Part shown: positions 31,076 through 40,334 of the stretch, one piece after another | Layout of the letters: each line of letters begins with the position of its first letter | Numbering within the stretch: position 1 is the first letter of the stretch | Assembly (NCBI RefSeq): GCF_030643825.1 | Contig: NZ_CP101717.1 | Span: forward strand, 1,736,001 to 1,800,000 | Reading direction: 5' to 3' | Origin: Salinispirillum sp. LH 10-3-1 | GTDB lineage: Bacteria; Pseudomonadota; Gammaproteobacteria; Pseudomonadales; Natronospirillaceae | DNA length: 64,000 nucleotides | Program-made: the position numbers and the translations under genes | Notes under the pieces: generated by a model | Databases searched by the model: none | What the model saw: the letters and a program-made list of their open reading frames with translations, nothing else | Told to the model about the DNA's origin: nothing

Positions 31076-32056
31076 ATGACATCCTGTAACAGTGCACTAT
31101 CGAAAAAAAAATGCTTTAGCCAGCTACTGATCGTTAGCTGTTTATGGCTAAGCTTTTCAGCAGCCGTAATGGCCACTGATACCTTTCCGAACCGACCATT
31201 AACGATGCTGATTGGCTTTAATCCAGGCGGCAGTACAGACGTGCAGGCCCAGGTACTTGCCCCTATACTGGCTGAAATTTTAGGCCAACCCGTTGAGTTA
31301 TTGCATCAATCAGGTGCAGGTGGCGCCGTGGCAGCCGCCATGTTGGCCAGTAGTCCTGATCAAGGGTATATTTTCCAGTATGGTCTCTCCCTACCCTTTA
31401 CTTTTTCGCCCTTAGCCTCACGTGCATCCTATAATCACCTGAGTTTCCGTTATGTCGCCGGTGTTACTCTGGATCAAGCAGCCCTGGTGACAGGGCCTAG
31501 CACGCCATTTACCGACTGGGCCGGGTTTTTAGAGTACGCCCGGGCGAACCCGGGCACTGTATATGCCACGCAGAACATCCAAGATAGATTCATCATTAAC
31601 CATATCGCCGATCAAGAGGGTCTGACCTTTCGCATTGTGCCCACCACGGGTGGTGCCGGAATGGCACCGCTGATTTTGTCGGGTGATGCTCATTTCGCCT
31701 TTAGCGGAGGCACACACAGCGCCTATACTGAATCAGGACAAATGCATGTGCTAGCAAGCTTGGCCGACGAGCGCTTAGTCTATTATCCTGACGCCCCGAC
31801 ATTGCGCGAACTCGGATACGACGTGAGTATGCATGCGGTGAGAGTAATTGCCGTACCAGCCAATACGCCAGACTACCAAGTCGACATATTGAGACGAGCG
31901 CTCGAACAAGCCGTTGAAGACCCACGTTTCATCGCAGTGACTGAGCAAACGATTAAAATGCCTGTCGTTTTTATGGACGAGGAACAGTTGAATAAACTGT
32001 TCGCCGAGCAAGTTGAAGAGTACAAACTGCTGATTTTAAACTCGACCGATGAATAA
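31076..32056 (+). CDS. TTT/Bug-type periplasmic binding protein, second of tandem pair
   Basis: This 326-residue protein opens with a signal peptide (hydrophobic stretch about residues 14-33, cut near VMA) and FPNRPLTMLIGFNPGGSTD. It follows its paralog with only 3 nt between them and shares FNPGGSTD, GAGG, TTGGAGMAPLILSGD and the VPANTPD stretch. The ligand pockets differ in the middle third, so the two may bind different ligands. A 60-nt gap leads to the GGDEF-EAL gene in the same direction. A role as sensor input is inference. Confidence 0.85.
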   Translation: MTSCNSALSKKKCFSQLLIVSCLWLSFSAAVMATDTFPNRPLTMLIGFNPGGSTDVQAQVLAPILAEILGQPVELLHQSGAGGAVAAAMLASSPDQGYIFQYGLSLPFTFSPLASRASYNHLSFRYVAGVTLDQAALVTGPSTPFTDWAGFLEYARANPGTVYATQNIQDRFIINHIADQEGLTFRIVPTTGGAGMAPLILSGDAHFAFSGGTHSAYTESGQMHVLASLADERLVYYPDAPTLRELGYDVSMHAVRVIAVPANTPDYQVDILRRALEQAVEDPRFIAVTEQTIKMPVVFMDEEQLNKLFAEQVEEYKLLILNSTDE

Positions 32057-32116
32057 ACTCGACTGTTGGTCAGTACGGCGCATTAACCGGAACTTAAAAG
32101 CAGTATTGGAGTGCCG

Positions 32117-34858
32117 ATGTTAGAGCAACACCCAGAGCAGCCTCTAGCTGGAAAGCGCGGGGCCTTGTTCGAATTAAAATTCGCAACCCGAATTGCTCTG
32201 CTTTTTGGCGCTTTAGGGCTGCTCGCACTATTAGTCAGCATGGCTTATTCCGTTCGTACTGCCGAACAGAGCTTAGAGGCTGAAATTCAGGGTGCCCTGC
32301 AACAACGTCATCGCACTATTGTGAACTTGATCGAAACGCGCCTCGGGTTGCTTGATGTCTATCTGCAAAGTGCAGCAGCCAATCGTATTTTCACCTCGTT
32401 AGTCAATGAGCCAGAAGTCAATACGCAAGGTATTGATCTTATGGTTGAGGACATGGCATTCATGTTCCAAGACTCTGCTCTCGGCGCCAATCTTGACTTG
32501 TTCTATATCGTTGACCCCGCTGGCAACCTGGTTTTTGATGCTGGCTCGCCGTTGTATACCACCTCGACCTTCATCAGCGAACTGCGAGCCCCTCTTCATT
32601 ATGCCAATCACTGGAGTCTGGTGAACACGCAGCATCTCACCGCCATTATCAAGTCTGTCCCCATTTTTGACCCCGCCACTATACAGTTACGCGGCTATAT
32701 GTTCGTAGGTTTGGCTATTGGCCAAAACCGGTCATTTATCGAAGAAATTGCAGGCCGTGCTGATGTCGATATTTTTAAAGTGGGTATAAATGATGGAGTA
32801 CTTATCCGGTACGCTGGTGTGGATTTCGCGACGACCGTCAACCGGCATGCACCGCTCAACCAGGTCGTCGTTATTAATGACGTTAATCTATTGCGTTCAC
32901 CCATTTTTTTAGGCGCCAACAACGACTCACTTTGGGCCGAGGTAGGGATCTCGAACGATCGCTTTCCTTCCATTACCGAAAGCTACCAACAACTCTTCTT
33001 TTTGCTGTCTGGCGGATTTCTTTTCTTCCTCATCGTTGCAGCATGGCTGGTACACCTCAGTCATAACCGCAGCGTTGGCCAGCTCATGCAGTACATCAAG
33101 GCGATCAAGACAGGAGATCGCAGCCGCCAGTATTCTCCAGGTGGCATCATTGAATACAACCAAGTTGGCTTCGCAATGCAAGAGATGGTGCATGACCTAA
33201 ATATAGCCGCGACAGTATTTGAGTCGGCCGAAGGCATGATGGTCACTGACCAATTCCGCACTATTCTGCGCGTCAATGAAGGCTTTACTGACATTACTGG
33301 TTACACACCAGAAGAAGCCATAGGCCAGCCGCTCGATTTCATTAAGTCTGAACGTCATGAAGCGAACTACTTTGAACAAATAGAGCAAACCCTGAACGTA
33401 AATGGTTCATGGCAAGGCGAAATATGGAATCAGCGTAAAGACGGCCAAGAGTACTTACAATGGACGAGTATCACTGCGGTGCGTTCAGAAGACGACTCCA
33501 CCATCATCAACTACGTCGTCACCCTGATTGATGCCACGCAACGCAAAGCGGCAGAGACCAAAATTACGCAGTTAGCGTTTTATGACCAGTTAACAGGACT
33601 GCCCAACCGCCAACTTTTGATGGATCGACTGGAGAAAGCTCTTACCTCTGGTGAGCGTCATGAGAATTCTGGAGCCATTCTCTACATCGACCTCGATGAT
33701 TTTAAGACCTTGAATGACACTCGTGGTCACGATGTCGGCGACCAACTCTTGAAGCAGGTAGCAAATCGCTTGCTCGGTTGCGTGCGACGCAATGACACGG
33801 TAGCGCGCATTGGTGGGGATGAGTTTATTATTCTATTGGAAGATCTAGACCCTGACATTGAGGTAGCTTCACAACAAGCTGAGATCATGTCGGAAAAAAT
33901 ACTCGAGGCCCTACCCCAGCCTTACTACATTGCTGGCATTGAGCAGTTCAGCACACTGAGCATTGGCTTAACCCTATTCCAAGGTGAAAAGGAATCAGTA
34001 GACGAATTGCTGAAACAAGCAGACTTGGCCATGTACCAAGCGAAGGCTGCTGGCCGCAATACTCGCCGTTTCTTTAATCCGACCATGCAGGCTCGTGTGC
34101 TCGAGCATGCAGCGCTTGCAAATGACATTCGTAAGGGTATGCAGAACGATGAGTTCGTGTTGTTTTTTCAGCCTCAGGTCGATCAACAGCATCAACTGAT
34201 CGGCGCAGAAGTATTATTGCGTTGGAACCATCCCACAAGAGGCATTACAACACCCGGAGAAATCATTCCTGTTGCTGAGGAAACAGGCTTGATACTGCCG
34301 CTCGGCGAATGGGTGCTGAAGTCGGCATGCCAAGTACTGGCCGACTGGGCGAAGGACTCAATAACTGCGCAATTAACCCTGTCGGTCAATATCAGTGCGC
34401 GGCAGTTACATCAAGCCGACTTTGTAGAACAAGTGAAAAGCATTATTGCAGAGACTGGCGCCAATGCACAGAAGCTAAAACTGGAGTTAACCGAAAGTAT
34501 GTTGCTGCACGATGTTGAAGACACCATTCATAAAATGCATAAGCTGCGTGACCATGGCGTGTCATTTTCACTGGATGACTTTGGGACAGGTTATTCCTCA
34601 CTGTCTTATTTGAAACAACTCCCCTTGGATCAATTGAAAATTGACCAGTCTTTCGTACGTGACTTGGCGTTCGACAATCAAGACTCTAATATCGCGCGTA
34701 CCATTGTTTCTCTGGCGAATGGTTTGGGTATTTCGGTGATTGCTGAAGGCGTTGAAACGCCCGCACAGTGTGAACGTCTCGAGGTTTACGGCTGCAATGA
34801 GTATCAAGGCTATTTGTTCGGACGCCCAGTACGCTTGAAAGACATGCGGATGAACTAA
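32117..34858 (+). CDS. membrane GGDEF-EAL protein with periplasmic sensor and PAS domain
   Basis: This 913-residue protein has a first membrane helix at about 28-48, a periplasmic domain of roughly 240 residues, and a second helix at about 292-312. A linker and PAS domain (about 365-475) precede GGDEF (about 485-645) and EAL (about 665-905). GGDEF is intact at 566-570, with an RxxD inhibitory site at 557-560. The EAL motif reads EVL at 698-700, but the glutamate and the NISARQL, ELTES, DDFGTGYSS, KIDQSF and EGVET motifs remain. It may make and degrade c-di-GMP. The ATG at 32117 with TGGAG upstream is preferred over a GTG two codons earlier. Confidence 0.9.
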   Translation: MLEQHPEQPLAGKRGALFELKFATRIALLFGALGLLALLVSMAYSVRTAEQSLEAEIQGALQQRHRTIVNLIETRLGLLDVYLQSAAANRIFTSLVNEPEVNTQGIDLMVEDMAFMFQDSALGANLDLFYIVDPAGNLVFDAGSPLYTTSTFISELRAPLHYANHWSLVNTQHLTAIIKSVPIFDPATIQLRGYMFVGLAIGQNRSFIEEIAGRADVDIFKVGINDGVLIRYAGVDFATTVNRHAPLNQVVVINDVNLLRSPIFLGANNDSLWAEVGISNDRFPSITESYQQLFFLLSGGFLFFLIVAAWLVHLSHNRSVGQLMQYIKAIKTGDRSRQYSPGGIIEYNQVGFAMQEMVHDLNIAATVFESAEGMMVTDQFRTILRVNEGFTDITGYTPEEAIGQPLDFIKSERHEANYFEQIEQTLNVNGSWQGEIWNQRKDGQEYLQWTSITAVRSEDDSTIINYVVTLIDATQRKAAETKITQLAFYDQLTGLPNRQLLMDRLEKALTSGERHENSGAILYIDLDDFKTLNDTRGHDVGDQLLKQVANRLLGCVRRNDTVARIGGDEFIILLEDLDPDIEVASQQAEIMSEKILEALPQPYYIAGIEQFSTLSIGLTLFQGEKESVDELLKQADLAMYQAKAAGRNTRRFFNPTMQARVLEHAALANDIRKGMQNDEFVLFFQPQVDQQHQLIGAEVLLRWNHPTRGITTPGEIIPVAEETGLILPLGEWVLKSACQVLADWAKDSITAQLTLSVNISARQLHQADFVEQVKSIIAETGANAQKLKLELTESMLLHDVEDTIHKMHKLRDHGVSFSLDDFGTGYSSLSYLKQLPLDQLKIDQSFVRDLAFDNQDSNIARTIVSLANGLGISVIAEGVETPAQCERLEVYGCNEYQGYLFGRPVRLKDMRMN

Positions 34859-34902
34859 AAGGCGTTTGGGAAGCGCGTAAGACCTTAAGCGCTCAACGTA
34901 TG

Positions 34903-35541
34903 TTAGCCGTCGACCGTCGCTGGCCGAAAGAGTATGACTTCGGCCAAGGACTTCAACTGTACAGTCGCATAGCGCTGATACCCCAACGCCTCGTAGAACG
35001 GTAAGTAGGCATTGTTACCGGTATCTAGGTAGACACCCTCGGATATACTGTCTTGGGCACAGATCTCATGAACTGCGTTCATAAGCTTTCTACCAATGCC
35101 TTGCTTTTGAAATTCCGGTAACACCCCCACGAGGCTGACCATTCTGTGAGGGGCCTCCGGCAATGCCGCTTGTACTTGGTTAAAGTACTGGGTGAAGTTA
35201 CGCGCTGCTTGCAGTCCTGCAGTTAGAATCAACTTGAAGTGCCACATTACACGATGAGAAATATCTTGTCGTAATTCAATATCACTCAGGAATATCACAC
35301 CAACCAACCGAGCTGGATCGCCCACAGTTACCCCTAAGACTACTTCGTCACGTTCAAAATGCAGACGTACCAACTCTCGCAGGGTAGCACGCAAACGCTG
35401 ATTGTAGCCCGGCCGATGGGCCTCGAGCAGATATTGGTACGTTGGCTCGTCGCGATAGCTATGAAACAGTACAGAACGAATATGTGGCGCACTGGATCGG
35501 TCCAATCGAACTACGGTGGAATGCTCAGCGTTAAGGGTCAT
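34903..35541 (-). CDS. GNAT family acetyltransferase
   Basis: This 212-residue protein has the GNAT fold. The acetyl-CoA-binding motif is VLPEFQKQGIGRKLM (Q-x-x-G-x-G type) after a beta strand SLVG, and GNNAYLPFYEALGYQRY is the usual C-terminal motif B region. The substrate is unknown. It converges on the GGDEF-EAL gene with a gap of 44 nt and stands just downstream of gspM, with 30 nt between them, so it might be read through from the gsp operon. Confidence 0.82.
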   Translation of the reverse strand: MTLNAEHSTVVRLDRSSAPHIRSVLFHSYRDEPTYQYLLEAHRPGYNQRLRATLRELVRLHFERDEVVLGVTVGDPARLVGVIFLSDIELRQDISHRVMWHFKLILTAGLQAARNFTQYFNQVQAALPEAPHRMVSLVGVLPEFQKQGIGRKLMNAVHEICAQDSISEGVYLDTGNNAYLPFYEALGYQRYATVQLKSLAEVILFRPATVDG

Positions 35542-35571
35542 TGGCGGAATTACTCTATTTATTATTCATTG

Positions 35572-36063
35572 TTAACGTAAAAATACACCACGAACCGTTA
35601 CCAATCCAGGGTTGTTAGTTTGGCTAATAGTAACCTGATCAACACGTATGCCTTGCAACTCAAGATCCGCGAGCCACGCTAAGGTTAAATCAAACCGTTG
35701 ATCATCCAACCAAAATCGCAGTCCGTTCTGACCACTCTGTTCAAAACGCGTCAGACTAACATTGTTGCGGCGGGCTGCCTCACTGACTATGTTGGTCATA
35801 CTCTGCTGTTGTGAAACAGCCCCTGGACCTTCGTTAAGCGACACTTGGCGTAATCGGGGTGCAGCGCGGCTGAGCCATTGCAAACTATCCTCGGCGCGTT
35901 GTAAGTCGCGCGCGGTCTGTTCGCGCCAGTTGGCGACGGGCTGTATAACCAATAGCCAAAGAAACACCACGATCGCTAACGCCCCGACGCCTCCAATAAT
36001 AAGTTGTTCATTGGTGTCGTAGGATGTCCAGCGGTCTCGCATACTCTGCAGCAGTTGATTCAT
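35572..36063 (-). CDS. gspM: type II secretion system protein GspM
   Basis: This 163-residue inner-membrane protein has a short cytoplasmic N-terminus, one membrane helix (about 22-42) and a periplasmic ferredoxin-like domain, matching GspM of the assembly platform. The chosen ATG at 36063 has GGGAGG upstream and overlaps the gspL stop as ATGA; a frame to 36081 is longer but less likely. It is the last gene of the gspE-M run. Confidence 0.86.
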   Translation of the reverse strand: MNQLLQSMRDRWTSYDTNEQLIIGGVGALAIVVFLWLLVIQPVANWREQTARDLQRAEDSLQWLSRAAPRLRQVSLNEGPGAVSQQQSMTNIVSEAARRNNVSLTRFEQSGQNGLRFWLDDQRFDLTLAWLADLELQGIRVDQVTISQTNNPGLVTVRGVFLR

Positions 36064-37316
36064 TGAGTACCTCCCGACCATTGCAACTGGAAGTTTCCGC
36101 GAAAACCTGCTTCAACGCGACCAGCCGAATAGCTGACTTGCACTGAATGATTTTCCAACTGACGCCGCAAGGTTTCTAACTCGGTTGTACTGGGCGCTAT
36201 GACCTGCATTTGTATCTCGCCACGATCACCCGCATAGCGTATTTCCTGCAACTGCACCTCCACGCCCTGCATCGATTGATTGACCAACTGCAAGAAATTC
36301 AGGAACACCGCTTCGCCCTGCACATTACCCGCCTGATTGAGTCGAGACTCCACGATCGGACGGAACTGCACGCGATTAAAAGGGCGTTCATCACCACTGG
36401 CCTGCGCATACAGCTCGGCGACAAACCGCCACGTTGTTTCGGCGCGCTGTTGCATCTGGCGGGTTTCAGTCACGGTATGCAGAACCAGCGCCGACAACAG
36501 CATGACAAGCGCTGTGGCACCCACGGGAACGTATCGCCGATAACGCGCAAACGACGTTTCAGGTTCATATGGACCGGTCAATAGATTGGTGACTCTACCC
36601 GTGGTTAAGCACAACAAGGCCAACGTCTCCAGCGGGTGCGGAGCACCTTTTATGGGCGCCGATACGTCATCGTATGACTGCACGAGCTCCGCCTCTAGAG
36701 TGCTGCCTTCGGCTTCACGCCCTGGTCCCAGGGTCATTTTAACCGCAGCGGCTACGTTACTGTCTGGAATCACCCGCTCAAGCCAACTTGACAGATTTCC
36801 TCGGGTACAGGAAAAGCCACGCCCCAGCGCACTGACCAGCAAACGGTCATCGTACCAACTGATATGTAAGGCGTTCGGATCACTTTTACTTAATAGCTCA
36901 CTGTCGACATGTACGGCACTGGGAGTCATCGGCAATTCATCGAATATGCCCAGCAGCTCCTCAAGATAAGCATGTGGCACCGCCAATACACTCACACGGT
37001 CTCCCAGCTGATAGTTACCGACGACAATGTGAAGCTCTTCAATGTTCTGTGCAGTCTGCCCTTCGAGTATGAAGGGCAATGTGCGGGATAAAAATCGACG
37101 CTGTTTACGCGGTACTTCCACCAACGAATGTAAGGCCACTTCCACCGGCAGCACCACGACACAGTCGGGCCCTATGCCAGTAAACGCCTGCAGGCTGTGT
37201 TGCATCTGTGCTCTATCACCGGCCCAGACTTGCTGCAACTCACCTTGGTCAACCAACAGCCATTGGAAATGCTCCAATCGACTATCGGGATATACAAAAA
37301 CGGTTTGAGATTTCAT
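36060..37316 (-). CDS. gspL: type II secretion system protein GspL
   Basis: This 418-residue protein has an actin-like cytoplasmic domain (about 1-240), one membrane helix (about 266-288, VPVGATALVMLLSALVL) and a periplasmic domain. GspL links the ATPase GspE to GspM and the rest of the platform. GspL-type features include VVVLPVEVALHSLVEVP and the late RVEAGFRGNFQLQW. It overlaps gspM by 4 nt. Confidence 0.9.
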   Translation of the reverse strand: MKSQTVFVYPDSRLEHFQWLLVDQGELQQVWAGDRAQMQHSLQAFTGIGPDCVVVLPVEVALHSLVEVPRKQRRFLSRTLPFILEGQTAQNIEELHIVVGNYQLGDRVSVLAVPHAYLEELLGIFDELPMTPSAVHVDSELLSKSDPNALHISWYDDRLLVSALGRGFSCTRGNLSSWLERVIPDSNVAAAVKMTLGPGREAEGSTLEAELVQSYDDVSAPIKGAPHPLETLALLCLTTGRVTNLLTGPYEPETSFARYRRYVPVGATALVMLLSALVLHTVTETRQMQQRAETTWRFVAELYAQASGDERPFNRVQFRPIVESRLNQAGNVQGEAVFLNFLQLVNQSMQGVEVQLQEIRYAGDRGEIQMQVIAPSTTELETLRRQLENHSVQVSYSAGRVEAGFRGNFQLQWSGGTQ

Positions 37317-37330
37317 GATAATCCAATCAT

Positions 37331-38290
37331 TTATTCAGCAGCATCCAGTTCGACATTCAGTGGCAAGCGGCTGCGCTGATAGACGGTCATTATTCCATCA
37401 GGCCCACGATGAATCCAACTGGTCAGATAGAGTAGCCGTTCCTGATAACGGACGCGAGCTTCCATGCGGTAAAACTCGCCTTCATGGGTGAACCACTCTG
37501 TTTTAAGTTGGCCGAGTAGCGGCTCCATTTCTTCCATGCCGAGCCAGTCATCGACGCTCGATAACCCATTATCGATCGCCGACTGTAATGCTTGCCAATG
37601 TTCGGTACCTAGATCTGGGTGCAGCGCCCGTATGGCACTTTCGGACGCACTGGTCACGTCCAGTTTCGACCATGTTGGCAGAATCGCCCCCCAGTCGCCG
37701 AGGTCTAACGGCTCCAAGGCACCGCTTTGCGGTGCGAGTAAACGCAGTTCACTGGCATCGGCCAAGGGTAGAAACGATGGTCGGTAACCCGGCCGTACTA
37801 GACGATACTCAAACTCGGCTCCACTGACCGAACTGAACCAGTCAGCAATGCGGTTGGCCCAGGCTTGCTCATACCCTTCCGCCGCTAGTAATCGTTGCAA
37901 TTGTTCTTGCGCTTCCGGGCGGTTCGCATCAGGGTGCAGCCAATTCAGGTTGAATTTTCCCTGCAGTGATAACAAGCGAAACTGGGCCGTACCGATATCG
38001 AGTTCCGGGTCCAGCGCGTATTCTGGCGACCAGGTGCCCCAGTAGTCAGGGTCTAATGGCGAGCTGAAATCGATGGCCAAGTCTGCCTTGGCCAATGACT
38101 CCGTACTCTGCACCCACGATTGTCCTTGCGCATATTCCGTGGTGTAGCTTGCGGTAGCAATGGCTACCCCTTGGCGAAAAGCAATCTGTGTCGCAATGGC
38201 CATCAGCAGTGCAAAAACCAGCAGCACCTGTATCAGTGCCACGCCCTGCTGTCTTTGCAAACTGCCACCTTGCCTTCCCGTCCGCATCAA
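37331..38290 (-). CDS. gspK: type II secretion minor pseudopilin GspK
   Basis: This 319-residue minor pseudopilin has the prepilin-type leader ending QQG followed by VALIQVLLVFALLMAIA. The usual Glu at +5 is absent (Gln), as is characteristic of GspK, the tip subunit. The large periplasmic domain (about 200 residues after the helix) contains the FNLNWLHPD and ADWFSSVSG stretches typical of this family. It overlaps gspJ by 4 nt and precedes gspL by 14 nt. Confidence 0.92.
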   Translation of the reverse strand: MMRTGRQGGSLQRQQGVALIQVLLVFALLMAIATQIAFRQGVAIATASYTTEYAQGQSWVQSTESLAKADLAIDFSSPLDPDYWGTWSPEYALDPELDIGTAQFRLLSLQGKFNLNWLHPDANRPEAQEQLQRLLAAEGYEQAWANRIADWFSSVSGAEFEYRLVRPGYRPSFLPLADASELRLLAPQSGALEPLDLGDWGAILPTWSKLDVTSASESAIRALHPDLGTEHWQALQSAIDNGLSSVDDWLGMEEMEPLLGQLKTEWFTHEGEFYRMEARVRYQERLLYLTSWIHRGPDGIMTVYQRSRLPLNVELDAAE

Positions 38291-38985
38291 TCTTCGCTCC
38301 GGTCGTGTAGCTGGGCGGGCACTTCCCAGAAGAACTGGGCTGGTCCAACGGGGTCGAAATCGAGCGTCAATTCAATGCCCCTGATGCTTAAGGCTCGATC
38401 GTCGCGGTCAGGTGGCCATACGTCATGCCAGCTAGAGGCTCCATTGGCATCCTGAGTTTGAAACCGGAGTGACATGTCCGACAGAGGTGCAAGTACCACC
38501 TGCTCTACCCACGGATTATCACGCTCGGCTTCCAGATGTTGCCGGTAGCGCCGCACCAGGCAAAAGCCACGAATACTGTCGCGCTGATCCCACTCCTCAG
38601 TGGTTAAGCCCATGCGGCAAATATCATTACTGATATCGACGAGGCGATACTCCAAACGCTGAAGATCAGAACGCAATGGGGTATTGACGATAGAGCGTGG
38701 CCAGCCCAAACGTGTAAGTTCCAGTACGCCATCCGAGCTGTAAACCAAAGCCGGTTGCTCGTTACCGAAATCATCAGCTACTGGTCGGTGTGGTGCGAAC
38801 TGCGTAAGGTCGGCTTCCAAGCGTGACTTGGCAGCACCCAGCCGATCTAAAGTGGCAGTGCTGGCATTGATACGTTCTTGGCTGGTTGCCATTTGGCTTA
38901 CCAAGTTCAAGGTGGCTAAGCCTAAGAGCGCCGACAAGGTAATAGCGATCATCAACTCAAGTAGGGTAAAGCCTTGTTGCCTCAT
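38287..38985 (-). CDS. gspJ: type II secretion minor pseudopilin GspJ
   Basis: This 232-residue protein has a type IV prepilin leader QQGFTLLELMIAITLSALL with Glu at +5. The rest is a beta-rich domain containing DISNDICRMGLTTEEWDQRDS; the fold and size fit GspJ, which forms the pseudopilus tip with GspI and GspK. It overlaps both neighbours by 4 nt, so the tip subunits are translationally coupled. Confidence 0.92.
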   Translation of the reverse strand: MRQQGFTLLELMIAITLSALLGLATLNLVSQMATSQERINASTATLDRLGAAKSRLEADLTQFAPHRPVADDFGNEQPALVYSSDGVLELTRLGWPRSIVNTPLRSDLQRLEYRLVDISNDICRMGLTTEEWDQRDSIRGFCLVRRYRQHLEAERDNPWVEQVVLAPLSDMSLRFQTQDANGASSWHDVWPPDRDDRALSIRGIELTLDFDPVGPAQFFWEVPAQLHDRSED

Positions 38986-39362
38986 AATGGCACCTGGATC
39001 AGCGCAACAATACTGGCAACATCGCTGAGTTCATCACCTTGCGCCAAGAAGCTGCGCACCGTCACGCGACGAACATAGGCGCCATAGTCAGCCGATTCAG
39101 CATCCTCGACCGTCCACCGCACCACCCATTCGCGGCCGAAATTCGACACTTCATTCTCGTATTCATTAATTGGCGGTGCACCTGAGATACGCAACTCCGC
39201 CATTTTGTTTTCCGCGACCCACAGCCCGAACAGGCGATTCTCCAATAAAGCAGCATTGCTGATCGCGCGTGTATTGACCAATACGACACTGCTGGCGATC
39301 ACGGCAAAAACAGCCAATGCCACCATGACTTCAATTAAGGTAAAACCACGGGGCTTATTCAT
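38982..39362 (-). CDS. gspI: type II secretion minor pseudopilin GspI
   Basis: This pseudopilin of about 126 residues has the leader PRGFTLIEVMVALAVFAVIA and the conserved LWVAENKMAELR stretch of GspI, followed by WVVRWTVEDAES. Two ATGs are in frame (39368 and 39362); the second has a somewhat better upstream GGCGG spacing. Both overlap the end of gspH. Confidence 0.93.
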   Translation of the reverse strand: MNKPRGFTLIEVMVALAVFAVIASSVVLVNTRAISNAALLENRLFGLWVAENKMAELRISGAPPINEYENEVSNFGREWVVRWTVEDAESADYGAYVRRVTVRSFLAQGDELSDVASIVALIQVPL

Positions 39363-39903
39363 TGGCATACCGCCATTGGGGACGGTTCAAACCATCGCTG
39401 ACCAGCCGCCGAAACCGCTCGCCATCAACCTCCCAAGTCACATCAATCGCCCAAGGATCTTCACTGGTGCCGTCAGGAAGGATAAATACATGGGCGGACT
39501 GGGCGTTCGGCGCAGGGCCAGCTTGTGCGCTAGGTAAAAGAATACTGGAATCATTTAGTTGCAGTATGAGCTCGAGCGTTGCTGGCATCGTCAAGGTGTC
39601 TTCCACTTCCGCTAACACAACAGCATCACCTTGGTCGTTCACGCTGGCCACCAGGGCCAGGAGAACAACTTGGTCGCGATACCATTGCAAAGCATGGTCT
39701 TGGCTTTTTAAGCGCGCTTGAATGTAGGCTTCATCCACGAAGGCCTGTATTTGGCCAAGATACTGCTGATGAGTGCGCTCGCGGTCTCTACCACCGATTG
39801 AGCCCACCACCATAGCACCAACAATCGCTACAAGGATGAGCACCACCATCAACTCGATTAGAGTAAAACCATGCGCTCGATGAGCGCGCTTAGTTGCCCG
39901 CAT
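39355..39903 (-). CDS. gspH: type II secretion minor pseudopilin GspH
   Basis: This 182-residue pseudopilin has the leader HGFTLIELMVVLILVAIVG and a beta-rich C-terminal domain. The start at 39903 (MRATKRAHRAHGF) is chosen because the longer frame (to 39993) would run far into gspG and give an odd long leader. It overlaps gspG by 14 nt. The GspH assignment rests on size and position between gspG and gspI; the sequence after the helix is variable in this family. Confidence 0.88.
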   Translation of the reverse strand: MRATKRAHRAHGFTLIELMVVLILVAIVGAMVVGSIGGRDRERTHQQYLGQIQAFVDEAYIQARLKSQDHALQWYRDQVVLLALVASVNDQGDAVVLAEVEDTLTMPATLELILQLNDSSILLPSAQAGPAPNAQSAHVFILPDGTSEDPWAIDVTWEVDGERFRRLVSDGLNRPQWRYANE

Positions 39904-40327
39904 TGTCCAGACTGGACAGGTCAGCATCATCACCTGTGCCGCCAGGTTGACCATCGGCGCCGTAGGAAATAATTTCAATACGGTTGCTGCCATGGTTTAC
40001 GTAGACGTACGGGTTACCCCATGGGTCTTTGGGCTGTGAGCGCAAATAAGGCCCGCGCCAATTGCGCGCTGGCGGCGAGCCCGCTGGTTGGCTCATTAAT
40101 GCATCCAGACCTTGTTCAGTACTGGGCAAGCTCTGATTGTCCAAGCGATAGATCTCTAAAGCGTTCTGAATGCTGTTGAAATCGGCGCGCGCGGCTTGCA
40201 CCCGAGCATCGTGATCGCGTCCGATAAAATTTTGTGCTACCAAACCGGTCAACACCGCTATGATCACCAGTACGATCATCAGTTCAATGAGCGTGAAACC
40301 TGACTGGTTAGACTTCAGTTTCTTCAT
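39890..40327 (-). CDS. gspG: type II secretion major pseudopilin GspG
   Basis: This 145-residue major pseudopilin has the leader SGFTLIELMIVLVIIAVL and the conserved alpha/beta region LDNQSLPSTEQGLDAL, then PYLRSQPKDPWGNPYVY. The C-terminal loop SYGADGQPGGTGDDADLS carries the calcium-binding Asp residues seen in GspG. It is cleaved by a GspO/PilD-type peptidase encoded elsewhere. It follows gspF by 7 nt. Confidence 0.96.
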   Translation of the reverse strand: MKKLKSNQSGFTLIELMIVLVIIAVLTGLVAQNFIGRDHDARVQAARADFNSIQNALEIYRLDNQSLPSTEQGLDALMSQPAGSPPARNWRGPYLRSQPKDPWGNPYVYVNHGSNRIEIISYGADGQPGGTGDDADLSSLDNAGN

Positions 40328-40334
40328 ATGCTTG

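Noticed and set aside
39904-39993. Longer GspH reading
   Set aside because: It would overlap gspG by about 100 nt and add a leader unlike type IV prepilin leaders.
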